A DNA stretch of 32,866 nt from Myxococcales bacterium (GCA_030590865.1 JAUVCD010000009.1:1-32866); one strand, 5' to 3'. Counted from the stretch's first letter, positions 23,700-32,197 are shown. Translations and numbers: made by a program. The notes: a model not told the origin generated them from the sequence alone.

Positions 23700-23713
23700 C
23701 GACATCCGTCGTT
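23698..23713 (+). terminator. Small hairpin overlapping the rpoA stop
   Basis: AACGAC (23698-23703) pairs perfectly with GTCGTT (23708-23713) over ATCC, followed by two more Ts. The stem begins inside the TAA of rpoA, so a terminating ribosome would prevent folding. It could reduce read-through into rplQ; too weak to be certain. Confidence 0.35.
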
Positions 23714-23770
23714 TTCACGCCCCTCCACTCCTCAAATTTCCCTGAGGCTAACTTCCCCTGAGGCTCGATC

Positions 23771-24355
23771 ATGCGTCACCGAAAGGACGGCAGGCAATTT
23801 GGCAGGAACACTTCGCACCGCCGCGCGATGTTCCGCAACCTTGCCGCCAACCTCATCAACCACGAGCGAATCGTGACGACCGATGCCAAGGCTAAGGAGC
23901 TACGGCGGGTCACCGACAAGCTGATCACCAAGGCAAAGCGTCTCGGCGCCGTGGCCTATACGCCTCAGCCTGAGCTGAGCCAGAAGGACAAGAACAGCCG
24001 ACTCCACGTTTCGCGGTTGATTGCGTCTTACCTGCCTCGCTGGGGGGTCGAGCGAGACGGCGAGACGAAGCGCGACCTGGTGGAGAAGGTGATGGTCGAC
24101 CTGAGCAAGCGCATGGCTGAGCGACCGGGAGGCTACACCCGGATCATCAAACTCGGCCCGCGACGGGGCGATGGCGCGAACATGAGCGTGATCGAGCTGG
24201 TCGATGCACCGCCGCCGACGGCGGATGACGAGGCTGAGCTGGAGACCCAGGCTGCCGAGGAGACGTCGGACGCGACCGACGAGGCTGCTGACGCGAAGGA
24301 AGAGGCGGAAGCCTCTCCAGAGGACGAAGACAAGGCAGAGGCGGACGACAAGTAG
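23771..24355 (+). CDS. rplQ: 50S ribosomal protein L17 with acidic C-terminal tail
   Basis: Protein beside the exit tunnel. Residues 1-142 are the family core ([24 protein letters not shown] cut here to its pattern: [48 protein letters not shown]). Residues 151-194 are almost only Glu, Asp, Ala, Lys and Thr, an acidic tail absent from E. coli. The GAGG ribosome-binding site is part of a 10-bp direct repeat CCCTGAGGCT (23740, 23756). Last gene of the ribosomal cluster. Confidence 0.97.
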   Translation: MRHRKDGRQFGRNTSHRRAMFRNLAANLINHERIVTTDAKAKELRRVTDKLITKAKRLGAVAYTPQPELSQKDKNSRLHVSRLIASYLPRWGVERDGETKRDLVEKVMVDLSKRMAERPGGYTRIIKLGPRRGDGANMSVIELVDAPPPTADDEAELETQAAEETSDATDEAADAKEEAEASPEDEDKAEADDK

Positions 24356-24358
24356 TCC

Positions 24359-24375
24359 GCCCTGTGTTGCAGGGC
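24359..24375 (+). terminator. Candidate terminator hairpin after rplQ
   Basis: GCCCTG (24359-24364) pairs with CAGGGC (24370-24375) over TGTTG, 3 bases after the rplQ stop, in the 93-bp gap to the converging gene. No T-run, so it may not be sufficient alone. Confidence 0.4.
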
Positions 24376-24448
24376 TGGGAGGCTCTGGGGCTTGCCAGGC
24401 TCTGGGTCTGTCTCTGAGGCTCTCTCTGCATTCTGGGGCAGCGGCAGC

Positions 24449-26122
24449 CTAGGCTGACCCCACGCCATCGGGTCCAGGTGATGGCTCGTCCTGCTCGCCG
24501 GTGCGAGGCAGTGGTGTGTCATCGGCGCCGGTTGCCTTGCCGCTCTCTTTGGCCAGTCCCCGTTTCGTTTGCGGGCGGCGCCAGAAGGCAAGCAGGACGA
24601 TGGCGGCCAGACCAATGACCCCGACCACGATGGCGGCCAAGCTACGCTTCGATTTGGTCTGCCGCGCGTCGGCAGCTTCGACGAGCGACGCCAGCAGCTT
24701 CTTGGCCTCGACGTTCTCGGGATCGAGCTCGATGGCCCGCCTCAGGATGAATCGGTCCGGCGTGCCCTTCTCCACCAGTGCTTGACCCTCGAGCAGGGCC
24801 AGCCGCGATTCAATCTTCGGCCTCTCTGGGCCATCGGGGGCGAGCCTCAACGCCTTTCGCAGAGCTGCGAGCGCCTCTGGGCGTTGAGCCTTGGCGATGA
24901 GACTATCGGCCTGGCCGAGATAGGCCGGTGCCATTTCCGACCGTCCCTCAATCAGCGGGGCTCGGGCCAAGACTTGGTCGAAGGCTTTGGTTGCCTCTTC
25001 GTAGTGGCCCTTGGCGAGGGCGTTGCTGCCTGTACGCAAGAGCGTATAGACGGCAGTCAACCTGGCCCGGTCGTGGAGACGGAACAGCTCTCGAGCCGTC
25101 CGGCGATAGTCCCAGCTTCGGGGAGGTTTGGCACCGCTGAGGTTCTTGTAGGCGTCTCTCAGGTGAAATGCCGCGGGCTCGCCCATCGCTGCGATGGATT
25201 CACGGGCCGCGCGGCGCAGCTGGACTCGGTCGCTGTTCGCAAAGCTCAGGATGATCCGGGTGGCGTCCAAGTCGCGCACCCGTCCGAAGGCGCGGAGCAC
25301 GTCGGCCAAGATGACCGGGTCGCTCGTCGAAACGGCCTCGCCTGGGATGGCCCGTCCCATCCCATCGAGCTGGCGCTGAGCCCATCGCCGCACCTTGCGA
25401 GCTTCGTGCTTCTTGGCCTCGATGAGCGCGGCCACCGCGTGATGCCCGAGCCGTCCGATGGCCCGTTGCAGATCGATCCGCACCAGCTCTCCGAAGGTGC
25501 TGTAGTGGGCGATCATCTCCCGCACCGCCGGCGTAGACCCCAGGTGCTCGAGCATGCGCAGCATGCCGTAGAGCTCGACCAAATCGCGCCAGTCTTGGCT
25601 GTCTCGTTTTGGGAGGGCGAGGATGAAGACGAGCCAGTCGCTCACCGGCTCGTCCCCTTTTACCTTCTTCTTCTTGTTCGCTTTCCGCTGCTTGCGTATC
25701 GCTTTGCGGCCTGCGCTCCGTGCCTTGTCGAGCAGCCGACTGGCCGCTGAGCCGTTGAGCTCCTTGCCCAGGGCTTGGCGACGTCGGGCGATGGCCGATA
25801 CCATTTCTGCGTTGAGGTCGGCGGTGAGGAAACCCAAGTCGACCGGGGCGAGCGGGTCTGCGGCCTCGGTGTGGCTCAGCTGATCGAGACGGCTTTCGAG
25901 GCTCTCAGTGACGCTGGCGGCGGGCGGCTCGAGCGTGATGGGTTGGAGCTTCGGCAGCTCGGGTAGGGGGATTTCAGGCGCTTTGGCGGACGATGCCGCC
26001 AGGTCTGAGGCACTCGAGCCCGGCTGGGCCGCAAGGGCTGGTGGGGCCAGGGCCAGCAATGCGCCCAGTACCGCACAGAGCGCCATGCGCTGGGGCGCCA
26101 GGGGGTGCCATGAGCGAGTCAC
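24449..26122 (-). CDS. Exported HEAT-like/TPR repeat protein with C-terminal membrane anchor
   Basis: About 557 residues from GTG 26120-26122. The signal peptide (MALCAVLGALLALAPPALA core) precedes a Pro/Leu-rich linker, a basic segment (RKAIRKQRKANKKKKVKG), a HEAT-like helical region (AVREMIAHYSTFGELVRIDLQRAIGRLG onward in short helices, DPVILADVLRAFGRV, RRAARESIAAMGEPA) and TPR-like helices (LAKGHYEEATKAFDQVLARAP, RPEALAALRKALRLAPD, RRAIELDPENVEAKKLL). One membrane helix lies about 50 residues from the end, with a short charged tail after it. A protein-binding scaffold at the cell envelope is inferred. Other starts: GTG 26212, 1 bp after the acylphosphatase stop, or ATG 26086. Confidence 0.7.
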   Translation of the reverse strand: MTRSWHPLAPQRMALCAVLGALLALAPPALAAQPGSSASDLAASSAKAPEIPLPELPKLQPITLEPPAASVTESLESRLDQLSHTEAADPLAPVDLGFLTADLNAEMVSAIARRRQALGKELNGSAASRLLDKARSAGRKAIRKQRKANKKKKVKGDEPVSDWLVFILALPKRDSQDWRDLVELYGMLRMLEHLGSTPAVREMIAHYSTFGELVRIDLQRAIGRLGHHAVAALIEAKKHEARKVRRWAQRQLDGMGRAIPGEAVSTSDPVILADVLRAFGRVRDLDATRIILSFANSDRVQLRRAARESIAAMGEPAAFHLRDAYKNLSGAKPPRSWDYRRTARELFRLHDRARLTAVYTLLRTGSNALAKGHYEEATKAFDQVLARAPLIEGRSEMAPAYLGQADSLIAKAQRPEALAALRKALRLAPDGPERPKIESRLALLEGQALVEKGTPDRFILRRAIELDPENVEAKKLLASLVEAADARQTKSKRSLAAIVVGVIGLAAIVLLAFWRRPQTKRGLAKESGKATGADDTPLPRTGEQDEPSPGPDGVGSA

Positions 26123-26213
26123 AGTGGTGAAACGGCTCGCACCCTTGGCTTCTTCCAGGCCCTGCGGGACCTTGGCCAGTCCGCTGTTTGGCGTCGTGGT
26201 GGGTAGGCGCACG

Positions 26214-26492
26214 TCAGTGGACGATCTGGAAGTCGAAGAAGTCGCCTACGAAGCTCCGCCAGCGAATGTCGACTTTTTCCACTCGGGCGGCCGTTGGCCC
26301 GTGCTGGGCCCAGGCGATCAAGTCCTTGATCCCGTTTTCCTCGCCCTCGGCGACGACTTCGACGCTCGAGTCCTTCTGGTTCCGGACCCAACCCGTCAGG
26401 CCCAGCCGTCGCGCTTCACGTTGCGTCGATGCGCGGAAAAACACGCCTTGAACCCGACCGCGCACGCGTAAGTGAATCTGCTTAAGCCCCAT
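26214..26492 (-). CDS. acyP: Acylphosphatase
   Basis: Small cytosolic enzyme that hydrolyses acyl phosphates such as carbamoyl phosphate. The 92 residues show the signature [18 protein letters not shown], with the phosphate-binding loop and catalytic Arg, and [18 protein letters not shown], with the catalytic Asn. GAGGTGG sits just before the ATG. It may be co-transcribed with the repeat-protein gene, which can start one base after its stop. Confidence 0.93.
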   Translation of the reverse strand: MGLKQIHLRVRGRVQGVFFRASTQREARRLGLTGWVRNQKDSSVEVVAEGEENGIKDLIAWAQHGPTAARVEKVDIRWRSFVGDFFDFQIVH

Positions 26493-26513
26493 GGACCCAC
26501 CTCACATTTCCTG

Positions 26514-26539
26514 GGTCACTATATATCGGTTCAGTGACC
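26514..26539. promoter_or_regulatory. Palindrome in the divergent acyP/SUMF1 promoter region
   Basis: GGTCACT (26514-26520) and AGTGACC (26533-26539) are perfect reverse complements separated by 12 bp that start ATATAT. The site lies 22 bp upstream of acyP and 60 bp upstream of the SUMF1 gene, in the only AT-rich patch here, suggesting an operator acting on both genes. Confidence 0.45.
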
Positions 26540-26599
26540 ACGCAAGGGCTGGCATCCCATCCCTTGCGACGCGCCCCAGGCGGTGAGAGCGTCCCCCCC

Positions 26600-27859
26600 A
26601 TGATCTTCGACACCCTGATGGAACGCCCTGCCTGTTTCGGACTGTGCTTGCTCGTCCTTGGTCACACCGTGGCTGTCGTTGGCTGCGGCAAGGAAGACGA
26701 TCCGTCGTCGGGCGCCGAGCCCGCGGCCGCGACGGCGGCTACCGCTTCGGTGACCGCTTCGGTCGCCGTCAAGCAGGCCAAGGACAAGCAGGGTGGCGGA
26801 CCGACCGTGAAAATTCCTGCGGGCACTTTGAAGGCAGGCAGCAGCTGTGTGGACGTGCCCCGCATTCGACCCAACGAGCTGGAGCATGATCGGATCAGCC
26901 TCGGCGAGTTCGAGATCGATCTCTATCCCTATCCCAACGAGCCCAACATGCCCGCCAAGCTCGGCGTCACCCACACGGAGGCCACCAAGCTCTGCGCCGA
27001 CCGGGGTAAGCGTCTCTGCACCGAGTTGGAATGGGAATACGCCTGCAAGGGGTCGAAGAATGCGACCTATATGTGGGGTAGCGGCTTCAAGAAGGGCAGG
27101 TGCGACGGACAGCTCGACCACATGATGGGGCAGCGGCCCGAGTGCAAGACTGACCCTGGCGCAATGGACATGATGGGCGTCGCGCTCGAGTGGACGGCCA
27201 GTGATTGGGAGCGCGGCACGCCGACCGGTGACAAGGTCGTTCGGGGAGCGCGGGCAGAGAAAGTCAGCTGGCTCAGCGCGCGCTGCACTCACGCGCGCAA
27301 GCGGAACCCGCACCAGACCTTCGATAACGTGGGCTTTCGCTGTTGTGCAGGCAAGCCGAACGCGGCCAAAGTCGTCCTCCGACAGAAGAAGGACACCACC
27401 ATCGAGGCGATTTCGGACATCGACACGTCCTTCGAGATGATGCTGATCAAGGCCATGCCCAAAGACCATCGAGGGATCACCGATGTCGAGCTCAGCTTCG
27501 ACAAGGTGGTCCGCTGGCATCCAGTGGCCAATGAAGAGATGGTTATCGGCCGTTGGAAGGGAACGCCGAAGAAGGGCCGCCCCTTCTACCAAGTGGCGGT
27601 CTTCAAGGTGTGTGGCGAGCGCGCTTGGCTGGCGGCCACGATGCGTGGACCGGTAGCCAAGACGGGTAAGCTCAAGGAGGGCGTCAACCCGCGAAAGCTC
27701 AGCTTCGACGTCGAGACGGGGGCTGATCGAGGGGTCGTCACGTTGAGCTTCTGGCACGGCACGGTCAAGCTGAAGGAGCCCAAGTGGGTCAAGAAGGGCA
27801 ACCAGCTCGCCGTCAAGCCCGAGCTGTCCAAGCTCAAGATTCGCAGAGCCAAGAAGTGA
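26600..27859 (+). CDS. SUMF1-domain (FGE-sulfatase fold) lipoprotein, paralogue of 994-2232
   Basis: A 419-residue lipoprotein: signal ending VVGC (Cys29), Ala/Thr/Val-rich linker, SUMF1-type domain (about 70-250) with KIPAGTLKAGS, DLYPYPNEPN, RLCTELEWEYACKG, ALEWTASDW, VRGARAEKVSWLSARC and GFRCC. Residues 306-419 match the C-terminal part of the 994-2232 protein (WHPVANEEMV against WNPVPGEEIV; RKLSF against RKLHW). The cysteine pair of formylglycine-generating enzymes appears missing. ATG 26600 is preferred, with GTGAGAG upstream; ATG 26618 is possible. The longer frame from 26534 would bury the signal peptide. Followed by the GAF histidine kinase 43 bp downstream. Confidence 0.8.
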   Translation: MIFDTLMERPACFGLCLLVLGHTVAVVGCGKEDDPSSGAEPAAATAATASVTASVAVKQAKDKQGGGPTVKIPAGTLKAGSSCVDVPRIRPNELEHDRISLGEFEIDLYPYPNEPNMPAKLGVTHTEATKLCADRGKRLCTELEWEYACKGSKNATYMWGSGFKKGRCDGQLDHMMGQRPECKTDPGAMDMMGVALEWTASDWERGTPTGDKVVRGARAEKVSWLSARCTHARKRNPHQTFDNVGFRCCAGKPNAAKVVLRQKKDTTIEAISDIDTSFEMMLIKAMPKDHRGITDVELSFDKVVRWHPVANEEMVIGRWKGTPKKGRPFYQVAVFKVCGERAWLAATMRGPVAKTGKLKEGVNPRKLSFDVETGADRGVVTLSFWHGTVKLKEPKWVKKGNQLAVKPELSKLKIRRAKK

Positions 27860-27902
27860 TCACTGCTTGATTCCCCCGCTGCCGTGCGCGTAGCGTTTCC
27901 AG

Positions 27903-29828
27903 GTGGCCACAAGCCAAGGGCGAGATCGCCAAGCAAAGAAGCGGACCGGTGGGAGCCGTCGCGGTCGTATGCGCGGCAGCAAGAAGCGCAGGACTGCCGT
28001 CGCCAAGCTCGAGGCTCAGGTGGCCGAGCTGCAGGCCGCCCTCGTCCGATCCCGTGGCGTGGGCCAGGCGTTGCGGCGGGTCGGACAGGCCGTCGGCGCC
28101 GGCGTCGAGCTCGACGAGTTGTTGACGCTAGTGGTGGAAACCACCACCGAGGTGCTAGGTGCGGAGCGCGCCACGCTCTACCTGCTCGAGGATGGGAAGC
28201 TCGTGTCCCGGGTGAAGCAAGGGGACGAGCTACAGACCATCGCGATGGAGATTGGCCAAGGCCTGGCAGGACACGTCGCCAAGTCTGGGCGCACCCTCCG
28301 GGTCAACGACGCCTATAGCGACCCTCGCTTCGATGCCACCTGGGATGAGCGCAGCGGCTACCGAACCTCATCAGCGGTTGCTGTGCCGCTGCTGACCAAC
28401 ACGGGCCAGACCATCGGCGTGCTGCAAGTGTTGAACAAGCGCGGTGGTGAGCAGGGGCCCCAGCCTTTCACACTCCACGATACCGAGCTGCTCAAAGCGC
28501 TGGCGACCCACGCCGTCGTGTCCCTGGAGAAGACCGCTCTGCTCGGCCGCCTCTTGGCCAACAACGAGCAGCTCGCGCAGACGACCGTGCGGCTCGAACG
28601 TTCGCTTCGGGATCTCGAGCTGCTCTACGAGCTCGAGACATTGATGGCCCGTGCTGACACGGTGACGGACATGGCGCGGAGCGCCATCACCTTGATTGCC
28701 GGTGCTTGCGATGCCGCCGCTGGTGCCCTGCTCCATTTCACAGAGGACACTCACACGCTCTACGTCGTCAACGTCGATCAGCCAGGCGAGGTTCGCGAGG
28801 TCATCGTGCAACCAGGCGAAGGTATCGCTGCCCGGGCGATGGAACATTGCGAGCTGCTGACCATCGACGACCCCACGGAGGTCCGGGATCCACAGCGGGT
28901 GTGCGAGCGGCTGAAGATGGATGTCCATTCCGCCATTGCGGCTCCTTTGGGCAACGAGGAAATCGGCATTGCCGGTGCCCTGGCGCTCTACAATCATCGT
29001 GGACAGCCATCCCAATTCAGTGAAGAGGATGGTGCGCTGTTGAAGCTAGCCTCGGTCAATGTGGCGACCGAGCTGCGGCTGTTCGAGTCCCGCCAGGCGC
29101 GGGAGCGCAGCGAGCGGTTGGGATCCATCGGCAGGCTGCTCTCTGGGATGATGCACGACCTGCGCTCCCCCTTGACGGTGATCAACGGTTACATGCAGCT
29201 GATGGAGGTCGCCGATCTGCCCGAAGCTCGGGAGGAATACGGCGCGATCATCGCCGAGCAGTTCGAGATTATTGGGGCCATGCAGCGTGACTTGCTCGCC
29301 TATGCCCGAGGCGAGACGGAGCTGTTGATCCGCAAGGTCTACCTGTCCAAGTTCTTCGATGACCTGACCCGTCAGTACCAGCCCGAGCTGGACGCCGCAG
29401 GGATCTCCTTGCAGCTGGTTCCTTGTCGCACTCGGGTGGCCTATTTCGATGAGCGCGGGATCGCCCGGGCGGTTCAGAACCTGATCCGCAACGGCATCGA
29501 AGCCCTGGACGGCCAAGGGGGCAAGCTGACCATCACCTGCGCGAGCGACGACGAGAATTTCGTCATGAAGGTCTCGGACAATGGTCCTGGCATTCCCAAG
29601 GCGATCCGCCGGCGCCTTTTCGAGCCCTTCGTTACGGCGGGCAAGGTGACCGGCACCGGGCTCGGTCTGGCCAACGTCAAGCAGGTGGTCGAGGACCATG
29701 GGGGGTCCGTCGCTGTGAGGTCGTCGTCTCGCGGGACTTGTTTTACGGTACGGATACCAGGGGCAATGCGGCCCCACGGCTTGCGGTCCCGCCGTGCTGG
29801 AGACCAACGTGACGGGTCGCGCTCGTGA
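27903..29828 (+). CDS. Cytosolic histidine kinase with two GAF domains
   Basis: The 641-residue protein has a very basic start (1-35), a coiled-coil-like helix, GAF1 (about 62-212), GAF2 (about 240-395), a HisKA helix pair with MMHDLRSPLTVING (His418) and a full HATPase_c domain: NLIRNGIEAL (526-535), DNGPGIP (559-565), GTGLGLA (584-590). No membrane segment. It senses an internal signal through GAF domains and should autophosphorylate; its response regulator is not in the window. GTG 27903 is the outermost start; ATG 27969 is an alternative. The C-terminal 20 residues after the domain are rich in Arg. Confidence 0.85.
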   Translation: MATSQGRDRQAKKRTGGSRRGRMRGSKKRRTAVAKLEAQVAELQAALVRSRGVGQALRRVGQAVGAGVELDELLTLVVETTTEVLGAERATLYLLEDGKLVSRVKQGDELQTIAMEIGQGLAGHVAKSGRTLRVNDAYSDPRFDATWDERSGYRTSSAVAVPLLTNTGQTIGVLQVLNKRGGEQGPQPFTLHDTELLKALATHAVVSLEKTALLGRLLANNEQLAQTTVRLERSLRDLELLYELETLMARADTVTDMARSAITLIAGACDAAAGALLHFTEDTHTLYVVNVDQPGEVREVIVQPGEGIAARAMEHCELLTIDDPTEVRDPQRVCERLKMDVHSAIAAPLGNEEIGIAGALALYNHRGQPSQFSEEDGALLKLASVNVATELRLFESRQARERSERLGSIGRLLSGMMHDLRSPLTVINGYMQLMEVADLPEAREEYGAIIAEQFEIIGAMQRDLLAYARGETELLIRKVYLSKFFDDLTRQYQPELDAAGISLQLVPCRTRVAYFDERGIARAVQNLIRNGIEALDGQGGKLTITCASDDENFVMKVSDNGPGIPKAIRRRLFEPFVTAGKVTGTGLGLANVKQVVEDHGGSVAVRSSSRGTCFTVRIPGAMRPHGLRSRRAGDQRDGSRS

Positions 29829-29844
29829 GTGGTGGTAGAGGCCT

Positions 29845-31425
29845 GTGACGGCGAATGCGGTGAAGGCTGAGCGCAGACACAGAAAGCCGGGCGATCGGGC
29901 TCGGCGTACGGTGGCGGGTCGGCTGCTCGTGTCCTACCTGGTCGTGCTTGCGGCCTCTGCAATAACCGTTGGCTGGAGCTTCTCGGCGCTACGAGAGGGC
30001 GCCCGGGACGCGACGCTCGTTCGGGATGCCTATGTGCCGCTCCTGATGACGATTGGTGAGGCCTTGGCTGGGCAGAACGTGATGAACACCCAGCTCAACC
30101 ACATCACCTCGGCCAAGAACCCGGCGGACGTGCGCCAGTGGATCGAGACGGCACGGCGGGTGCGCCCGCTGACCTTCAGGCAGCTGAGAGAGGACGCCGA
30201 AACGGGCTTGCCGCCTGCCCTGGATCGCACCGAGCTGCGGGTCCACGTCATGGAACAGATGGCGGCGCTGGAGCGCGAGCTGGCAGGGGAAGGTGACCAG
30301 TTCGACCAGCTATTTCAGGCTTTGGCCCAAGGCAACACGGCACGAGCCGAGACGATACGGGACCAGCTGGTCGCCACCGAGACCGACGGGGCAAAGCGGC
30401 TTCGGGCGCTCCGGCAACGAGTGTCTCACGAGATGGCCACGCTCACCGAGGCTGCCCAGCGGCGCGAGCGGCGGTCCGTTCTGTTCCTGATCGGTTTGAG
30501 CGCCCTCACCCTCGTCGTGGGTGTGTGGACCACCCTCTATGCCCGTCGCGTGTTGGCGCCCTTGAGCGCCGTGACCGAGCGGGCCCGGGCGGTTGCGGCC
30601 GGCGATCTGAGCCCTGGTGAAATCGTCGCCACTGAGGACGAGATCGGTGAGCTCGCCAAGACCTTCGAGGCCATGGTTGCGGCGATTCGAAAAGCCCGCG
30701 CCGAGCTGGTGCAAGCGGAGCGACTGGCCACCATTGGCAAGATGGCTGCCCACATCACTCACGAGGTACGCAATCCACTGTCCTCAATCGGTCTCAATCT
30801 GGAGCTGCTCGAGGAAGAGCTCACCGACGCCCAGTCCCAGGCCGCCGCAACCGGGGCGGATGACGCTAAAGCTCCGCTCTCCGAGGCAAACCAGCTGCTG
30901 CAAGCCATTCAGGCGGAGGTCGAAAGGCTGTCCCAAATTTCCGAGCAGTATCTGTCCGCGGTGCGGCAGCCCCAGCCGGCCCTCGCCCGCGAGTGCGTCG
31001 GCGATCTCGTTCGCGAGTGCCACGCTTTTCTCAGGCCCGAGCTGCAGCGTGCTGGTCTGAGCAGCAAGGTCGAGGTCACCTCCGATGTGCCGAAGGTAGA
31101 TTTCGACGAAGGACAGCTGCGCCAGGCGCTCCTCAACCTGATCCGCAACGCTCGCGAGGCCTTGCCCAAGGGCGGCCAAGTGGTGATGCGAGTCGACCGC
31201 CGCGACGGCCAGGTGGCCATCTGCATCGATGACGACGGTCCGGGCATTCCAGACGAGGCCCGAAGCACCATCTTCGACCCCTTCTACACCACCAAGCAAC
31301 ACGGCACGGGACTCGGCCTCGCCGTCACCCGCTCCATCGTCGTGGCCCACGGTGGCACCATCAGCTGCGAGCCTCGCGACGGCGGTGGCACTCGCTTCTG
31401 CATCTCCTTGCCGGTGCCGAGTTAG
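29845..31425 (+). CDS. Transmembrane histidine kinase with HAMP domain
   Basis: The 526-residue protein has a basic start, TM1 (about 25-48), a helical periplasmic sensor region (49-210), TM2 (211-232), HAMP (233-285), HisKA with HITHEVRNPLSSIGLNLELL (His306) and an intact HATPase_c domain: NLIRNAREAL (431-440), DDDGPGIP (462-469), GTGLGLAV (487-494). The periplasmic helices resemble four-helix-bundle ligand sensors. The GTG lies 16 bp after the preceding kinase stop, so both kinases are probably co-expressed. NtrB/AtoS-like kinases of this sort usually pair with an enhancer-binding regulator, none of which is nearby. Confidence 0.88.
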   Translation: MTANAVKAERRHRKPGDRARRTVAGRLLVSYLVVLAASAITVGWSFSALREGARDATLVRDAYVPLLMTIGEALAGQNVMNTQLNHITSAKNPADVRQWIETARRVRPLTFRQLREDAETGLPPALDRTELRVHVMEQMAALERELAGEGDQFDQLFQALAQGNTARAETIRDQLVATETDGAKRLRALRQRVSHEMATLTEAAQRRERRSVLFLIGLSALTLVVGVWTTLYARRVLAPLSAVTERARAVAAGDLSPGEIVATEDEIGELAKTFEAMVAAIRKARAELVQAERLATIGKMAAHITHEVRNPLSSIGLNLELLEEELTDAQSQAAATGADDAKAPLSEANQLLQAIQAEVERLSQISEQYLSAVRQPQPALARECVGDLVRECHAFLRPELQRAGLSSKVEVTSDVPKVDFDEGQLRQALLNLIRNAREALPKGGQVVMRVDRRDGQVAICIDDDGPGIPDEARSTIFDPFYTTKQHGTGLGLAVTRSIVVAHGGTISCEPRDGGGTRFCISLPVPS

Positions 31426-31469
31426 CCCGCCACCCCCACCAAGGTCGCGTGTTACCGTGACCAGGAGAA

Positions 31470-31491
31470 CGCGCCTGGAGCGCGCTATTTT
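31470..31491 (+). terminator. Candidate terminator after the tandem kinases
   Basis: CGCGC (31470-31474) and GCGCG (31480-31484) form a perfect 5-bp stem over CTGGA, followed by CTATTTT. It is 45 bp beyond the kinase stop and before the next small gene. Confidence 0.45.
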
Positions 31492-31529
31492 GACCAAGCG
31501 AAGTGCACGCTAGGCTGACACACGGCATC

Positions 31530-31898
31530 ATGGATCAGAGCGAGAAGGAACTCTGTCACAAGCTGCTTGCTACGCGCCATCTCAGTGTGGCTGAACGTCA
31601 GGCGCTTCCCAATGGTCGCGCTCGATTCAGCGTTCTCGTCGTTGCCGTCAGGCAGGCGCTCTCCGAGTCCAATTGGTTCCCCTTCGCGCTCGAGCCCGAC
31701 CGAGACATCGGAGACGGCGTGGTGCTCGAATCCCGCGACGGCGAATTCTGGGTACACGAGCAACACGAAGTTGGGGTCATGCGGTTCTCCCCCATTCGGT
31801 CCTTTGTCGTCTCCGACGTATCCGACGCTGTGCGTGCCTACGTCGACGCGAACGGTGGTGCGCCAATCGATGGGGTGGAGATTGATTGGCACGGGTAG
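31530..31898 (+). CDS. Small cytosolic protein of unknown function
   Basis: A 122-residue acidic protein without signal or membrane segment. Helical start (MDQSEKELCHKLLATRHLSVAERQAL), then alternating strands (GVVLESRDGEFWVHEQHEVG) and a helix DVSDAVRAYVDANGG. I do not recognise the family; small proteins of this kind are often immunity-like or uncharacterised. The ATG at 31530 is preferred to GTG 31503. GC use matches the surroundings. A 49-residue frame follows 48 bp downstream. Confidence 0.6.
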   Translation: MDQSEKELCHKLLATRHLSVAERQALPNGRARFSVLVVAVRQALSESNWFPFALEPDRDIGDGVVLESRDGEFWVHEQHEVGVMRFSPIRSFVVSDVSDAVRAYVDANGGAPIDGVEIDWHG

Positions 31899-31946
31899 CA
31901 GCGCAGCCGCCAGACGTGGGACAATCCGCCACTCCAGCAGGCAGAC

Positions 31947-32096
31947 ATGGTGGATAGTTACATCAAATACATGAACGCCCACCCCCCGCGGGCGATTGCA
32001 GCGGTGGCTAGCCCACCCGAACAGGCCCGTCGCGAGCACGCGGTCGACGGGTACCTGCACGGGACAATTGTCGCTACAGGCTTGGTGCGGACATAA
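31947..32096 (+). CDS. Possible 49-residue small protein
   Basis: An uninterrupted frame from ATG 31947 to TAA 32094-32096, MVDSYIKYMNAHPPRAIAAV... ending ATGLVRT. It has protein-like composition and a weak AGGCAG site, and follows the previous small gene closely. No family recognised. Its stop lies within a nested palindrome (32087-32135), which could be its terminator. It could also be chance reading. Confidence 0.35.
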   Translation: MVDSYIKYMNAHPPRAIAAVASPPEQARREHAVDGYLHGTIVATGLVRT

Positions 32097-32135
32097 CCCT
32101 GGTCAGTCACACTGACTGGCCCAAGTTCTGTCCGC
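32087..32135. repeat. Nested palindrome
   Basis: Outer arms GCGGACA (32087-32093) and TGTCCGC (32129-32135) are perfect; inside, GGTCAGT (32101-32107) pairs with ACTGACT (32111-32117), six pairs and a G-U, over a CAC loop. A branched hairpin results. No T-run follows, so it may be a binding site or structured RNA end instead of a terminator. Confidence 0.5.
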
Positions 32136-32162
32136 AATTCTCGAGCTTCGAGTGAAACGAGA

Positions 32163-32197
32163 GTCGAGCCTGTCGAGCCTGTCGAGCCTGTCGAGCG
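32163..32197 (+). repeat. 9-bp tandem repeat
   Basis: GTCGAGCCT is repeated three times without change (32163-32171, 32172-32180, 32181-32189), with an 8-base partial copy to 32197. It is outside any accepted gene. Confidence 0.85.

Noticed and set aside
24569-25750. 393-residue plus-strand frame
   Set aside because: Antisense shadow of the repeat-protein gene; high GC keeps the opposite frame open.
26531-27757. 408-residue minus-strand frame
   Set aside because: Antisense to the SUMF1 gene, whose motifs are clear; long only because of GC-rich codon bias.
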